64,000 nt of DNA. Origin: JAICYJ01 sp038212095 (GTDB lineage: Bacteria > Actinomycetota > Thermoleophilia > Gaiellales > JAICJC01). Positions 45,316 to 53,194 of the stretch are shown in pieces. How positions within the stretch are numbered: the first letter of the stretch is position 1; each line of letters starts with the position of its first letter. The notes beneath the pieces were generated by a model. It made no database searches and was not told the origin of the DNA. It saw nothing but the letters and a program-made list of their open reading frames with translations. The position numbers and the translations under genes were made by a program. The stretch covers positions 1 to 64,000 of the forward strand of contig JBBQUW010000011.1 in NCBI GenBank assembly GCA_038212095.1, in the 5' to 3' direction.

Positions 45316-46265
45316 CCCACACCGAAATCGACGGCCTGCACGCCGAGGTTCGCGCGCTGGCGAAGGAGCGAAACGCCGTCATCCTGGCCCACAACTACCA
45401 GGTGCCCGAGGTGCAGGACGTGGCCGATTACGTCGGCGACTCGCTCGGGCTCTCACAGCAGGCGGCCGCCACGGACGCCGACGTGATCGTGTTCGCCGGC
45501 GTGCACTTCATGGCCGAGACCGCCTCCATCCTGGCACCCGACCGAACGGTGCTGATCCCCGACCTCGAGGCAGGCTGCTCGCTGGCCGCGACGATCGACG
45601 CCGAAGCGCTACAGCGATGGAAGGACGAGAACCCCGGCGCGGTCGTCGTCAGCTACGTCAACACGACCGCCGAGGTGAAGGCGCTGTCCGACTACTGCTG
45701 CACCTCGGGCAACGCCCGCCAGGTGATAGAGGCCGTGCCGGAGGATCGCGAGATCCTGTTTTTGCCCGACATGTTCCTGGGCGCCTACCTCGAGAAGCTG
45801 ACCGGGCGCAGGATGAAGATCTGGCCCGGCGAGTGCCATGTCCACGCCGGCATCCGGCCCGAGGACGTCACTCGGATGATGGAAGCGCGTCCCAACACCG
45901 ACCTGCTGATCCACCCCGAGTGCGGCTGCGCCAGCCAGTGCATGTACGCCGCTGCACACGACGCCAAGCTGGCCGAGACGACCCACGTGCTCTCAACCGA
46001 GGGGATGGTGCGCCACGCGACGACGTCGCCGAAACGGGAGTTCGTGGTCGCAACCGAGACCGGGATCATGCACCGGCTGGCGAAGGAGGCTCCCGACAAG
46101 CGCTTCTACGCCATGTCGGAGCGCGCGGTGTGCCGCTACATGAAGCAGATCACGCTGCCCAAGGTGCGCGACAGCCTGCGCGAGATGCAGTTCGAGGTCA
46201 CGGTGCCGGCTGACGTCGCCGCGCGCGCGCGCCTCGCGATCGAGCGCATGGTCGAGATCGTCTAG
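45312..46265 (+). CDS. nadA: Quinolinate synthase A ([4Fe-4S] enzyme)
   Basis: 317 aa from the ATG at 45312. ILAHNYQVPEVQDVADYVGDSLGLSQQA opens the family fold. The cluster Cys regions are SDYCCTSGNA, HPECGCASQC and SERAVCRYMKQITLPKV. It condenses iminoaspartate with dihydroxyacetone phosphate to quinolinate. The iron-sulfur cluster is oxygen-sensitive. Order nadB-nadC-nadA differs from the more usual nadA-nadB-nadC. Confidence 0.95.
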   Translation: MTHTEIDGLHAEVRALAKERNAVILAHNYQVPEVQDVADYVGDSLGLSQQAAATDADVIVFAGVHFMAETASILAPDRTVLIPDLEAGCSLAATIDAEALQRWKDENPGAVVVSYVNTTAEVKALSDYCCTSGNARQVIEAVPEDREILFLPDMFLGAYLEKLTGRRMKIWPGECHVHAGIRPEDVTRMMEARPNTDLLIHPECGCASQCMYAAAHDAKLAETTHVLSTEGMVRHATTSPKREFVVATETGIMHRLAKEAPDKRFYAMSERAVCRYMKQITLPKVRDSLREMQFEVTVPADVAARARLAIERMVEIV

Positions 46266-46273
46266 CGACGACG

Positions 46274-46837
46274 GTGCCGGCCGCGCTGATCCTGGTGCCA
46301 ACCGCCCATGAGGCAGAGCTGTTGGGCCCGATGGCGGCGCCGACGGAGGTGTGCGGCTTCGGACTGGCCGCGGCAGGCGCCGGTGCAGCGCATGCGATCG
46401 CCCGGCACCGCCCGCAGCGCGTGGTGCTCGCCGGCGTGAGCGGCAGCTACGACCTGACGCGAGCTCCGCTGGGATGGGCGATGTCGGCATCGGCCGTCCG
46501 CTGCCACGGGATCGGAGCGGGTGGGCTGTCAGCTGCCGAGCTGGGATGGGCGGACAGCGACCAGATCGAGCTGAGCGGGAACGACGGCCTCGTGCTCTCG
46601 GTGGCCAGCGCCTCTGGCGACGCTGCCCAGGCCTCGAGGCGGCATCAACAGCATCCGCAGGCGCTGGTGGAGGAGATGGAAGGATATGCGGTTGCCGTAG
46701 CGGCAACTCTTTATCAAGTCCCGCTGGTGGTTGTCCGCGGCGTGTCGAACGCTGCCGGCGACCGCGATCACAGCGGCTGGCAGATGCGGGCGGCGCTGAA
46801 CGCGGTGCGAGAGCTGATCGCTAGCGTGCTCGGTTGA
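46274..46837 (+). CDS. mqnB: Futalosine hydrolase MqnB
   Basis: 187 aa, GTG start 8 nt after nadA. A nucleosidase fold with VEEMEGYAVAVAATLYQVPLVVVRGVSNAAGDRDHSGWQ, the segment that holds the substrate Glu and catalytic Asp in futalosine and MTA/SAH nucleosidases. The following mqnD gene favours futalosine hydrolase. It releases hypoxanthine and dehypoxanthinyl futalosine in the alternative menaquinone pathway. Confidence 0.88.
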   Translation: MPAALILVPTAHEAELLGPMAAPTEVCGFGLAAAGAGAAHAIARHRPQRVVLAGVSGSYDLTRAPLGWAMSASAVRCHGIGAGGLSAAELGWADSDQIELSGNDGLVLSVASASGDAAQASRRHQQHPQALVEEMEGYAVAVAATLYQVPLVVVRGVSNAAGDRDHSGWQMRAALNAVRELIASVLG

Positions 46838-46839
46838 CC

Positions 46840-47670
46840 ATGCGCCTCCGCGTCGGACTCTCAACCTGCCCCAATGACACGTTCGCCTTCCACGGCATCC
46901 TGCACCGGCGGGTCGACCTGCGCGGGCTCGAGATCGACGCCGAGCTGCTGGACGTGCAGCAGCTGAACGATGGGCTGTTTGCCGATCGATACGACGTCTC
47001 GAAGGCCAGCTTTCACGCCGCGCTGCTGCTGGCCGACCACTACGACGTGCTGGGCACGGGATCGGCGCTGGGATTCGGCGTGGGGCCGCTGCTGGTGGCC
47101 GCGCGCCTCGGCGTCTCGCCGGCCGCCGACGCGCGCGTGCTGTGCCCGGGCCGCACCACCACCGCCACGCTGCTCTACCACTGCCTGCATCCCGGCCAGG
47201 GCCGCATCTCGCAGACGGTGTTCTCGGACATTGGCGGCGAGCTTCGCGCCGGCCGGGCGGATCTGGGCGTGCTGATCCACGAGGGGCGCTTGACCTACCA
47301 GCGCGATGGGCTGCACCTGGTCGAGGACATGGGCAGCTCGTTCGAGCGGATGGCAGATGCGCCCGTGCCGCTGGGCGGGATCCTGGCGTCACGCGCGCTG
47401 CCGGACGGGGTCGCGGCCACCTTCGCCGCCGTGCTGCGCGACTCGATCGCCTACGGCTGGGCCAACCGCGACGAGACGCTGGCCACGATCCGCCACCACG
47501 CCCAGGAGCTGGACGAGGACGTGATCTGGCCGTACGTGGAGCTGTACGTCAACGACCACACCGTCAACCTGGGCGACGAGGGCGCGCGATCGCTTCGGGT
47601 GCTCGAGCGCACGGCCCGCGAGGCGGGCATCCTACCGGCCGGACTGGCACCGCTTCGCATCGTCGCTTGA
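46840..47670 (+). CDS. mqnD: 1,4-dihydroxy-6-naphthoate synthase MqnD
   Basis: 276 aa from the ATG at 46840; a TTG six bases earlier overlaps the mqnB stop. The hallmark STCPNDTFAFHGI at the N-terminus and KASFHAALLLADHYDVLGTGSALGFGVGPLLVA identify MqnD, which converts cyclic dehypoxanthinyl futalosine to 1,4-dihydroxy-6-naphthoate. MqnA, MqnC and MqnE are not in this window. The last codons overlap the -35 element of mntR. Confidence 0.92.
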   Translation: MRLRVGLSTCPNDTFAFHGILHRRVDLRGLEIDAELLDVQQLNDGLFADRYDVSKASFHAALLLADHYDVLGTGSALGFGVGPLLVAARLGVSPAADARVLCPGRTTTATLLYHCLHPGQGRISQTVFSDIGGELRAGRADLGVLIHEGRLTYQRDGLHLVEDMGSSFERMADAPVPLGGILASRALPDGVAATFAAVLRDSIAYGWANRDETLATIRHHAQELDEDVIWPYVELYVNDHTVNLGDEGARSLRVLERTAREAGILPAGLAPLRIVA

Positions 47671-47705
47671 TTTCGAAGTTCGAGTCGTCTAAATTGCGAT
47701 TTAGA
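47667..47705 (+). promoter_or_regulatory. mntR promoter with palindromic operator overlapping the start codon
   Basis: TTGATT (47667-47672) and TAAATT (47690-47695) form a sigma-70-like promoter with exactly 17-bp spacing. TCTAAAT (47688-47694) and ATTTAGA (47699-47705) form a perfect 7-bp inverted repeat around TGCG, covering the -10 region and the first base of the mntR start codon. The predicted transcription start coincides with the ATG, so the mRNA would be leaderless. This is the position expected of an autoregulatory MntR/DtxR operator. Confidence 0.8.
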
Positions 47706-48358
47706 TGCAATCGGAGGCAGTCCAGGACTACGTCAAGCAGATCTACCTGCTGCAGACGCGTTCCGGCAAGGCGACGACGTCCGAGCTTGCCGACCGGATG
47801 GGCGTGTCCGCGGCGTCGGCCACCTCGATGGTCAAGAAGCTCGACCAGCTCGGCTTGGTCGAGCACCGCCGCTACCACGGCGCGCAGCTGACCCCGGCCG
47901 GCGAGCGGATCGCGGTCGAGCTTCTCCGCCACCACCGCCTGCTCGAGCTGTATCTGACCCAGGCGCTGGGACTGCCCTGGGACAGCGTGCACGTGGAGGC
48001 GGAGCGGCTGGAACATGTGCTGTCAGAGGAGCTGGAGGCGGCGCTCGACCGCGCATTGGGCTACCCCGACACCGATCCGCACGGCGATCCCATCCCCAGC
48101 GCCGATCTGGTGCTGCCGCCCGACCGCCACCACAGCCTGCTCGACCTCGAGCCGGGCCAGCGAGCGGTGGTGCGGCGCGTGCCGGACGGCGACCCGGCCC
48201 TGCTCCGCTACCTGGCGGACCTGGGCGTGGTGCCCGCGATGGCCGTCACGATGCTTGCCAAGGCGCCGTTCGGCGGGCCGGTGACGCTCGACGTGGACGG
48301 TGCACACTGCGCCCTGGGAGTGGGCGTCGCGGAGCTGATCCGGGTGGAGCAGCCGTGA
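47705..48358 (+). CDS. mntR: MntR-type DtxR-family manganese-dependent repressor
   Basis: 217 aa: winged HTH (residues 1-65), dimerisation domain (about 66-135) and C-terminal FeoA/SH3-like domain (about 145-217). Metal ligands follow MntR: Asp8, His77, Glu100, Glu103 and His104. Glu100 replaces the Cys102 of DtxR, favouring Mn(II). Position 11, Glu in Bacillus MntR, is Lys here. The C-terminal SH3 domain is DtxR-like rather than Bacillus MntR-like. It precedes mntH with 4-bp overlap and probably represses it. Confidence 0.9.
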   Translation: MQSEAVQDYVKQIYLLQTRSGKATTSELADRMGVSAASATSMVKKLDQLGLVEHRRYHGAQLTPAGERIAVELLRHHRLLELYLTQALGLPWDSVHVEAERLEHVLSEELEAALDRALGYPDTDPHGDPIPSADLVLPPDRHHSLLDLEPGQRAVVRRVPDGDPALLRYLADLGVVPAMAVTMLAKAPFGGPVTLDVDGAHCALGVGVAELIRVEQP

Positions 48359-49626
48359 CGCCGCGCTCGGTACAGGCTGCGGTCGAGCCTCGCGCCGAAG
48401 GCGTGTTCCACTCGCCGCTGGCGCGGATCAAGCGTGTGCTGCCCTTTCTGGGTCCAGCCTTCGTGGCCAGCGTCGCCTACATGGATCCCGGCAACTTCGC
48501 CACCAACATCCAGGCCGGCGCCGGGTACGGCTACATGCTGCTGTGGGTGCTCCTGCTATCGAACGCGATGGCGCTGCTGATCCAGTCGCTGTCGGCGAAG
48601 CTCGGCATCGCATCAGGCATGACGCTGCCCCAGGCTATCCGGAAGCACACCAGCCGCAGGATGCGGATTGGGTTATGGCTGGCCGCCGAGGCAGCTGCCA
48701 TGGCAACTGACCTGGCAGAGTTTCTCGGCGCCGCCGTGGGGATGCAGATCCTGTTCGGCCGCGGGCTGTTCGTCTCGGCGCTGGTGACGGCCGCGATCTC
48801 ATTCCTGATCCTGGCCATCGAGCGCCGCGGCCACAGCCGCTTTGAGGCACTGATCTTCGTGTTCGTGGCCGTGATCGGCGTCTGCTTCGTGATCGAGATC
48901 TTCATCACCAACCCCGATCCGGCCGGCATCGTGCGCGGCATGTTGGTGCCACACATCAACTCGAGCGCAGTCTACGTGGCGGTGGGCATGGTCGGCGCGA
49001 CAGTGATGCCACACGTCGTCTACCTGCACTCTGGCCTGGTTCAGCACCGCCACAAGATCCTCGAGGGGGGGAGCCAGAAGGCGCATTTCCGGCGCGAGTT
49101 GGTGGATATCGCACTGGCGATGAACGGCGCCTGGCTGATCAACTCGTCGATGGTGATCATGGCATCGGCTGCCTTCTTCTCGTCCGGGATCCCGATCAAC
49201 GGCATCCAGGACGCAGAGGCCACGCTGCGGCCGTTGCTGGGTTCGGCCGCGGCCTACGCCTTCGGCATCGCGCTGCTGGCATCCGGATTGTCGTCATCGA
49301 CGGTCGGCACGATGGCGGGACAGATGATCGTCGATGGCTTCATGGAGTGGCGGGTGTCGGTGTTTCTGAGGCGCTTCATTACGATGATCCCGGCATTGAT
49401 CGTGATCGGCCTGGGCACCAACACGCTGACAACGCTGGTGGCCAGCCAGGTGGTCTTGTCGCTGGTGCTGCCGTTCGCGGTCGTTCCGCTGGTATGGCTG
49501 ACCAATCGCCGCGACGTGATGGGCGATCTGGTCAACGGACGGACGGTCAAGGCGCTGGCGGCGCTGGTGACCGCGATCGTGATCGCAATGAACGTGCTGC
49601 TGCTCGTGGTCACCGTCGCCGGCTGA
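48355..49626 (+). CDS. mntH: Nramp-family Mn(II)/H+ symporter MntH
   Basis: 423 aa, GTG start overlapping mntR (GTGA). The Nramp metal site is present: DPGN (44-47) in the first core helix and MPHVVYLHS (Met218, His220) in the sixth. About 11 hydrophobic helices, usual for the family. It imports manganese (also iron or cadmium). Its pairing with MntR gives a self-contained manganese homeostasis unit. Confidence 0.95.
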   Translation: MTPRSVQAAVEPRAEGVFHSPLARIKRVLPFLGPAFVASVAYMDPGNFATNIQAGAGYGYMLLWVLLLSNAMALLIQSLSAKLGIASGMTLPQAIRKHTSRRMRIGLWLAAEAAAMATDLAEFLGAAVGMQILFGRGLFVSALVTAAISFLILAIERRGHSRFEALIFVFVAVIGVCFVIEIFITNPDPAGIVRGMLVPHINSSAVYVAVGMVGATVMPHVVYLHSGLVQHRHKILEGGSQKAHFRRELVDIALAMNGAWLINSSMVIMASAAFFSSGIPINGIQDAEATLRPLLGSAAAYAFGIALLASGLSSSTVGTMAGQMIVDGFMEWRVSVFLRRFITMIPALIVIGLGTNTLTTLVASQVVLSLVLPFAVVPLVWLTNRRDVMGDLVNGRTVKALAALVTAIVIAMNVLLLVVTVAG

Positions 49627-49632
49627 GTGCAG

Positions 49633-49983
49633 TCACCGCTCGCGGCCGAAGAACCACCGCTCCAGCGGCTCCAGCAGCTCGCGCTCCTGGAACGGCGCCA
49701 CCTCCTGGGATCGCCCCTCGTCGTCGCTGACGTCGAGGTCGGAGCGCAGCGCCTGGTTCGCCGCATCGAGGGCGTCGCCCATCTCGAAGCCCTCGAACAC
49801 GTAGTCGTCGGCCCGCACGGCGCCGTCGCTGCGCTGCTCCAGATCGACCGCTCGACCGACAGCCCACACCGCGCCCTCTCGCCGCTCGATCCAGATCGTG
49901 ATCGCCTGGTCGCCCCCGTCGTCGGCCACTCCCCGCACCGACCGATCGGCGAATCGAGCCGCATGCTTGCCGTTGCGCTGCAT
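49633..49983 (-). CDS. Conserved-type hypothetical protein (116 aa)
   Basis: 116 aa from the ATG at 49983, which has AAAGGA about 8 nt upstream; the open frame goes on to 50040. N-terminal basic start MQRNGKHAARFADRSVRG, then DQAITIWIERREGAVWAVGRAVD, and an acidic middle ending FEGFEMGDALDAANQALRSDLDVSDDEG with a C-terminal EPLERWFFGRER. No membrane helix or signal. Family not recognised. Convergent with mntH (6-nt gap). Confidence 0.72.
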   Translation of the reverse strand: MQRNGKHAARFADRSVRGVADDGGDQAITIWIERREGAVWAVGRAVDLEQRSDGAVRADDYVFEGFEMGDALDAANQALRSDLDVSDDEGRSQEVAPFQERELLEPLERWFFGRER

Positions 49984-50090
49984 CGGGAGATCCTTTCCTC
50001 GCGGAACGCTTAGCAAAGCAGGAGTTGGGCCGGCAGGCAAGCGTCGGCGGCGAACCGCGAGTCTGGCGGCGTTGTCGTTGCCGTCCTCGT

Positions 50091-50573
50091 TCAGCCGGCG
50101 AAGTCCTCTGGAGTGACGTCCTCCAGGAACTTCTTGAACTCGTCGACGACGACCTGCTCGTCGTCCGGCTCCGATCCGAACTCGATCGCCGAGTCGTCGA
50201 TCACCTGATCCGCGACGAAGATCGGGGCGCTCGTGCGCACGGCCAGCGCGAGGGCGTCGGACGGCCGCGAGTCGATCTCGATCTCCCCATCGTTGACCTG
50301 AAGCGTGATCACGGCGTAGAACGTGCTCTCGCGCAGCTCGGTGACCGAGATCCGAGTTACACGGGCGTTCAGCTCGCCGAGCATGTCGGTGACCAGGTCG
50401 TGCGTCATCGGCCGCGGCGTCGGCGCACCCTGCAGCTTCATCAGGATCGCGGCCGCCTCCGGATGGCCGATCCAGATCGGTAGAAAGCGGTTTCCGTCCA
50501 TCGTCTTGAGAAGGACGATCGGCTGCTTCCCGACCATGTCGAACGAGACGCCGTAGATGCTCACCTCCTGCAC
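50091..50573 (-). CDS. Bifunctional nuclease (BFN/DUF151) domain protein
   Basis: 160 aa, GTG start. VSIYGVSFDMVGKQPIVLLKTMDGNRFLPIWIGHPEAAAI and the DSRPSDALALAVRTSAPIFVADQVID segment are the BFN signature. The C-terminal 30 residues are acidic (FGSEPDDEQVVVDEFKKFLEDV). A DNase/RNase activity is reported for plant members; its bacterial role is unclear. The 107-bp spacer upstream of the 116-aa gene (49984-50090) shows nothing else. Confidence 0.9.
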   Translation of the reverse strand: MQEVSIYGVSFDMVGKQPIVLLKTMDGNRFLPIWIGHPEAAAILMKLQGAPTPRPMTHDLVTDMLGELNARVTRISVTELRESTFYAVITLQVNDGEIEIDSRPSDALALAVRTSAPIFVADQVIDDSAIEFGSEPDDEQVVVDEFKKFLEDVTPEDFAG

Positions 50574-50627
50574 ACCACCGATTATGCCACCACGGGCGGC
50601 GGACGGGAGTGCGCGGGCTGACCGGGA

Positions 50628-50701
<74 letters not shown>

Positions 50702-50712
50702 GGGGAGGCACA

Positions 50713-50718
50713 AGTATA
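50713..50718 (-). promoter_or_regulatory. -10 element of the tRNA-Ile gene
   Basis: TATACT on the minus strand (50718-50713), 11 nt before the mature 5' end, is a near-consensus -10 box in GC-rich surroundings. No convincing -35 hexamer is seen at 17 bp; GGTTCG is at that position. Confidence 0.5.
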
Positions 50719-50814
50719 CCGAGCGCCGCGCCGCACGAACCACCCCCTCGACACCCCTACTGAAGCCGCGCAGAGGCCGCGGGCAGCAAACGCGAACAGC
50801 GCCGCGGATTAAGC

Positions 50815-50900
50815 CGAAAAGCGAGCGTCGCAAGGAGCCAGGGAGGCACAGTGCTTCGCACGGGCCGACCGCAGCGACGCCGCGAGGCGAAGCTTTGCAG
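50815..50900 (-). repeat. 86-nt intergenic repeat, copy A (after parB)
   Basis: On the minus strand this stretch aligns without gaps to 62553-62638 at 74 of 86 positions (hand count). The longest identical blocks are 27 and 16 nt. It starts 3 nt after the parB stop codon, in parB-sense orientation. CGTCGC and GCGACG within it can pair. The flank 50719-50814 holds no gene and nothing further recognised. Confidence 0.85.
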
Positions 50901-50902
50901 GC

Positions 50903-51775
50903 CTAATCCGCCCAGGAGACGCGTTCGGCGCGAAGCTGGTCGATAATCCGCCCCAGCTCGGCCGGCGAGCTGAACCTGATCTCCACCGTGCCGCCCCGCG
51001 GCCCGGAACGGACCGCTGCACGCAGCTTCAAGGAGTGCCATGCGGCATCCACCGCCAGATGCGCCAGCTCCTCGTCGACGCCGCCCCCGCCGGGCCGTGC
51101 ACGGGCGTTCGCCTTCGGCTTGCCGGTGCGTTTCGCCGCCGCCTCGGTGTCGCGCACCGAGAGACCGCGCTTGACGACCTTCCGCGCCAGCGCGAGGCGC
51201 TCGTCCTGGTCGCCGGTGAGCAGCAGCGCGCGGCCGTGGCCCTCCGACAGCGAGCCCGCCTCGATTAGCTCAAGCGCCGCATCCGGCAGCTCCAATAGTC
51301 GCATGGTGTTGGCGACAGCGGGACGGCTCTTGCCGACGCGACGCGCGATCTCGGTCTGGCTAAGGTCGAGTTCGTCGGCCAGCATCGCGTACGCCCGGGC
51401 CTGCTCGACCGGGTTGAGATCCTCGCGGGCGACGTTCTCGGCCAATGCCATGATCATCGCCTCGCGCTCATCCAATGGGCGGACGATCGCCGGGATGGTG
51501 GTCAGCCCGGCTCGCTGGGTCGCGCGCCAGCGGCGCTCGCCGGCCACGATCTGGTAGCCATCGCCGGCGTCGCGGACGATGATCGGCTGCACCACGCCCT
51601 CGCTCTTGATCGATTCGGCGAGCGCGTTGATGGCATCCTCGTCGAAGGTGGTGCGCGGCTGGCGCGGATTCGGCCGCACCTGGGAGATCTCGAGCTCGAC
51701 CAGCGAAACCTGCCCAGCCGGAAACTCGGCGACGAGCGCCGCCAGGCCCCGGCCCAACCCCCTGCTCTTAGCCAC
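50903..51775 (-). CDS. parB: Chromosome-partitioning protein ParB
   Basis: 290 aa from the GTG at 51775, which overlaps the parA stop by 8 bp. The CTPase/parS-loading domain shows LVELEISQVRPNPRQPRTTFDEDAINALAESIKSEGVVQPIIVR and AGERRWRATQRAGL (the GERR motif). The HTH is LSQTEIARRVGKSRPAVANTMRLLELP. The last ~45 residues form the dimerisation domain. It spreads from parS sites and organises the origin region; the operon starts with rpmH. Confidence 0.95.
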   Translation of the reverse strand: MAKSRGLGRGLAALVAEFPAGQVSLVELEISQVRPNPRQPRTTFDEDAINALAESIKSEGVVQPIIVRDAGDGYQIVAGERRWRATQRAGLTTIPAIVRPLDEREAMIMALAENVAREDLNPVEQARAYAMLADELDLSQTEIARRVGKSRPAVANTMRLLELPDAALELIEAGSLSEGHGRALLLTGDQDERLALARKVVKRGLSVRDTEAAAKRTGKPKANARARPGGGGVDEELAHLAVDAAWHSLKLRAAVRSGPRGGTVEIRFSSPAELGRIIDQLRAERVSWAD

Positions 51776-52520
51776 GCTCGACCACCTCCAGCGCGACGCG
51801 GTAGTACGCGTCCGCTCCCGCCGAGCGCACATCGTATCTCGTGATCGGCACGCCGTGGCTGGGCGCCTCCGCCAGGCGGATGTTGCGCGGCACCACGGTG
51901 TCGAACACCAGACCGCCGAAGTGCTCACGCACCTCACTGGCAACGTCTCGCGCCAGCGTGGTTCGCGCGTCGTACATGGTCAGCAACACGCCGGTGATCC
52001 CCAACCGCGGATTCAGCCGGGTGCGCACCAGCTCGACGCTTTGCAGCAGCTGGGCCAGACCCTCGAGTGCGTAGTACTCACACTGCACGGGGACGATCAG
52101 GCGGTTGGCGGCCGACAGCGCGTTGACCGTCAGCAGTCCCAGCGAGGGGGGACAGTCGACAAAGACGTACGGAAAGCGCTCGCCGATGCCGGCCAGCAGA
52201 TCGCGCAGCAACGTGTCCTGCGCCGAGAGCTCGACCTGCGCGGCGGCCAGATCGGGATGGGACGGAGCAAGGAAGAGGTTGGGAACGTCGGTCTCGACGA
52301 CAACGTCGTCCAGCGGACGGCCGTGCAGCAGATCGTAGGTGCTCGCCGCGAGCTGCTCGGGCCGAAAGCCGAGCCCGGTGGTTGCGTTGGCCTGGGGATC
52401 GAGGTCGATCAGCAGCACTGGCGTTCCGGCCTCCGCAACACATGCCGCCATGTTGATCGCGGTGGTGGTCTTGCCGACGCCGCCCTTCTGGTTGGCGAGG
52501 GCGTAGACGCGGGAGTTCAT
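51768..52520 (-). CDS. parA: Chromosome-partitioning ATPase ParA
   Basis: 250 aa. Deviant Walker A NQKGGVGKTTTAINM (about residues 9-20), Walker A' VFVDCPPSLGLLTVNAL and VLLTMYDARTTLARDV are present. It lacks the N-terminal HTH of plasmid ParA proteins and is a chromosomal (Soj) type. It works with ParB in segregation and possibly controls DnaA. ATG overlaps rsmG by 4 bp. Confidence 0.96.
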   Translation of the reverse strand: MNSRVYALANQKGGVGKTTTAINMAACVAEAGTPVLLIDLDPQANATTGLGFRPEQLAASTYDLLHGRPLDDVVVETDVPNLFLAPSHPDLAAAQVELSAQDTLLRDLLAGIGERFPYVFVDCPPSLGLLTVNALSAANRLIVPVQCEYYALEGLAQLLQSVELVRTRLNPRLGITGVLLTMYDARTTLARDVASEVREHFGGLVFDTVVPRNIRLAEAPSHGVPITRYDVRSAGADAYYRVALEVVERG

Positions 52521-53164
52521 ACCTCCGATGGTAGCGAGGCCAGCGGACGCTTCCCGGCCATCCCCGCCCGCCGCGGGAACCGCTCAGGGGTGGCTGACAG
52601 CTTGTCTACGACCAGCAACGCACGGCCGGCAGTGGTTTCCACTGCCCAGGGTGCAGCACCGCCCAGCTGCCCCGAGACGCTCTCGAGCTCGGCGGCATCG
52701 ATCGCGCCCGTCCAGAGGATCAGGCGTCCGCCGGGACGCACCAGCGGCAGGCACAGCTCGAGCGCCACCCTTGGCGGCGCCAGGGCGCGGGCCAGTGCGA
52801 GATCGAACGCATCGCGACCGGACCCGCGGCCGAAGGACTCGGAACGGTCGATGACGACCTCGCACTCGACACCCAGCTCCGAACAGCAGCGGCGCAGGAA
52901 CTCACCCTTACGCTGTACCGAGTCGAGCAGCGTGACGGGCTGCCCGTAGTGCAGCGCGATCGGCACCCCGGGTGAGCCGTTACCGCTACCCACGTCCACC
53001 ACCCGCGCGGGCAGTGCCGGCCCGATCGTGGCGCACGCCGTCAGTGCATCGTCCACCAGTTCGCGGCGAAGCGCCGAGGGATCGCGGATCGCCGTCAGCG
53101 AGACCGGCTCGCGAGCCACCAGCCGGCAGTACAGGGAGTACGCTGCATCCGGGGGGTGTTTCAC
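52517..53164 (-). CDS. rsmG: 16S rRNA (guanine-N7) methyltransferase RsmG (GidB)
   Basis: 215 aa, GTG start at 53164. The SAM motif VVDVGSGNGSPGVPIAL, DSVQRKGEFLRRCCSELG and FDLALARALAPPRVALELCLPLVRPGGRLILW are RsmG features. It methylates G527 of 16S rRNA; loss gives low-level streptomycin resistance in several bacteria. The start codon lies inside a parS-like 16-mer. It overlaps parA by 4 bp. Confidence 0.93.
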   Translation of the reverse strand: MKHPPDAAYSLYCRLVAREPVSLTAIRDPSALRRELVDDALTACATIGPALPARVVDVGSGNGSPGVPIALHYGQPVTLLDSVQRKGEFLRRCCSELGVECEVVIDRSESFGRGSGRDAFDLALARALAPPRVALELCLPLVRPGGRLILWTGAIDAAELESVSGQLGGAAPWAVETTAGRALLVVDKLSATPERFPRRAGMAGKRPLASLPSEV

Positions 53165-53172
53165 GTTTTACA
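53157..53172. promoter_or_regulatory. parS-like site spanning the rsmG start
   Basis: TGTTTCACGTTTTACA matches the consensus parS TGTTTCACGTGAAACA at 13 of 16 positions; the left ten bases are exact. It covers the rsmG start codon in the 30-bp jag-rsmG gap, upstream of parAB. ParB could bind it as a weak or autoregulatory site. No perfect parS was seen in the window. Confidence 0.55.
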
Positions 53173-53194
53173 CCCCGCCGTCGGATGCACCGGG

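Noticed and set aside
50703..50712. TGTGCCTCCC near the tRNA-Ile promoter as a third copy of the 86-nt repeat
   Set aside because: Only ten bases are shared with the repeat core and the flanks do not align, so chance is likely.
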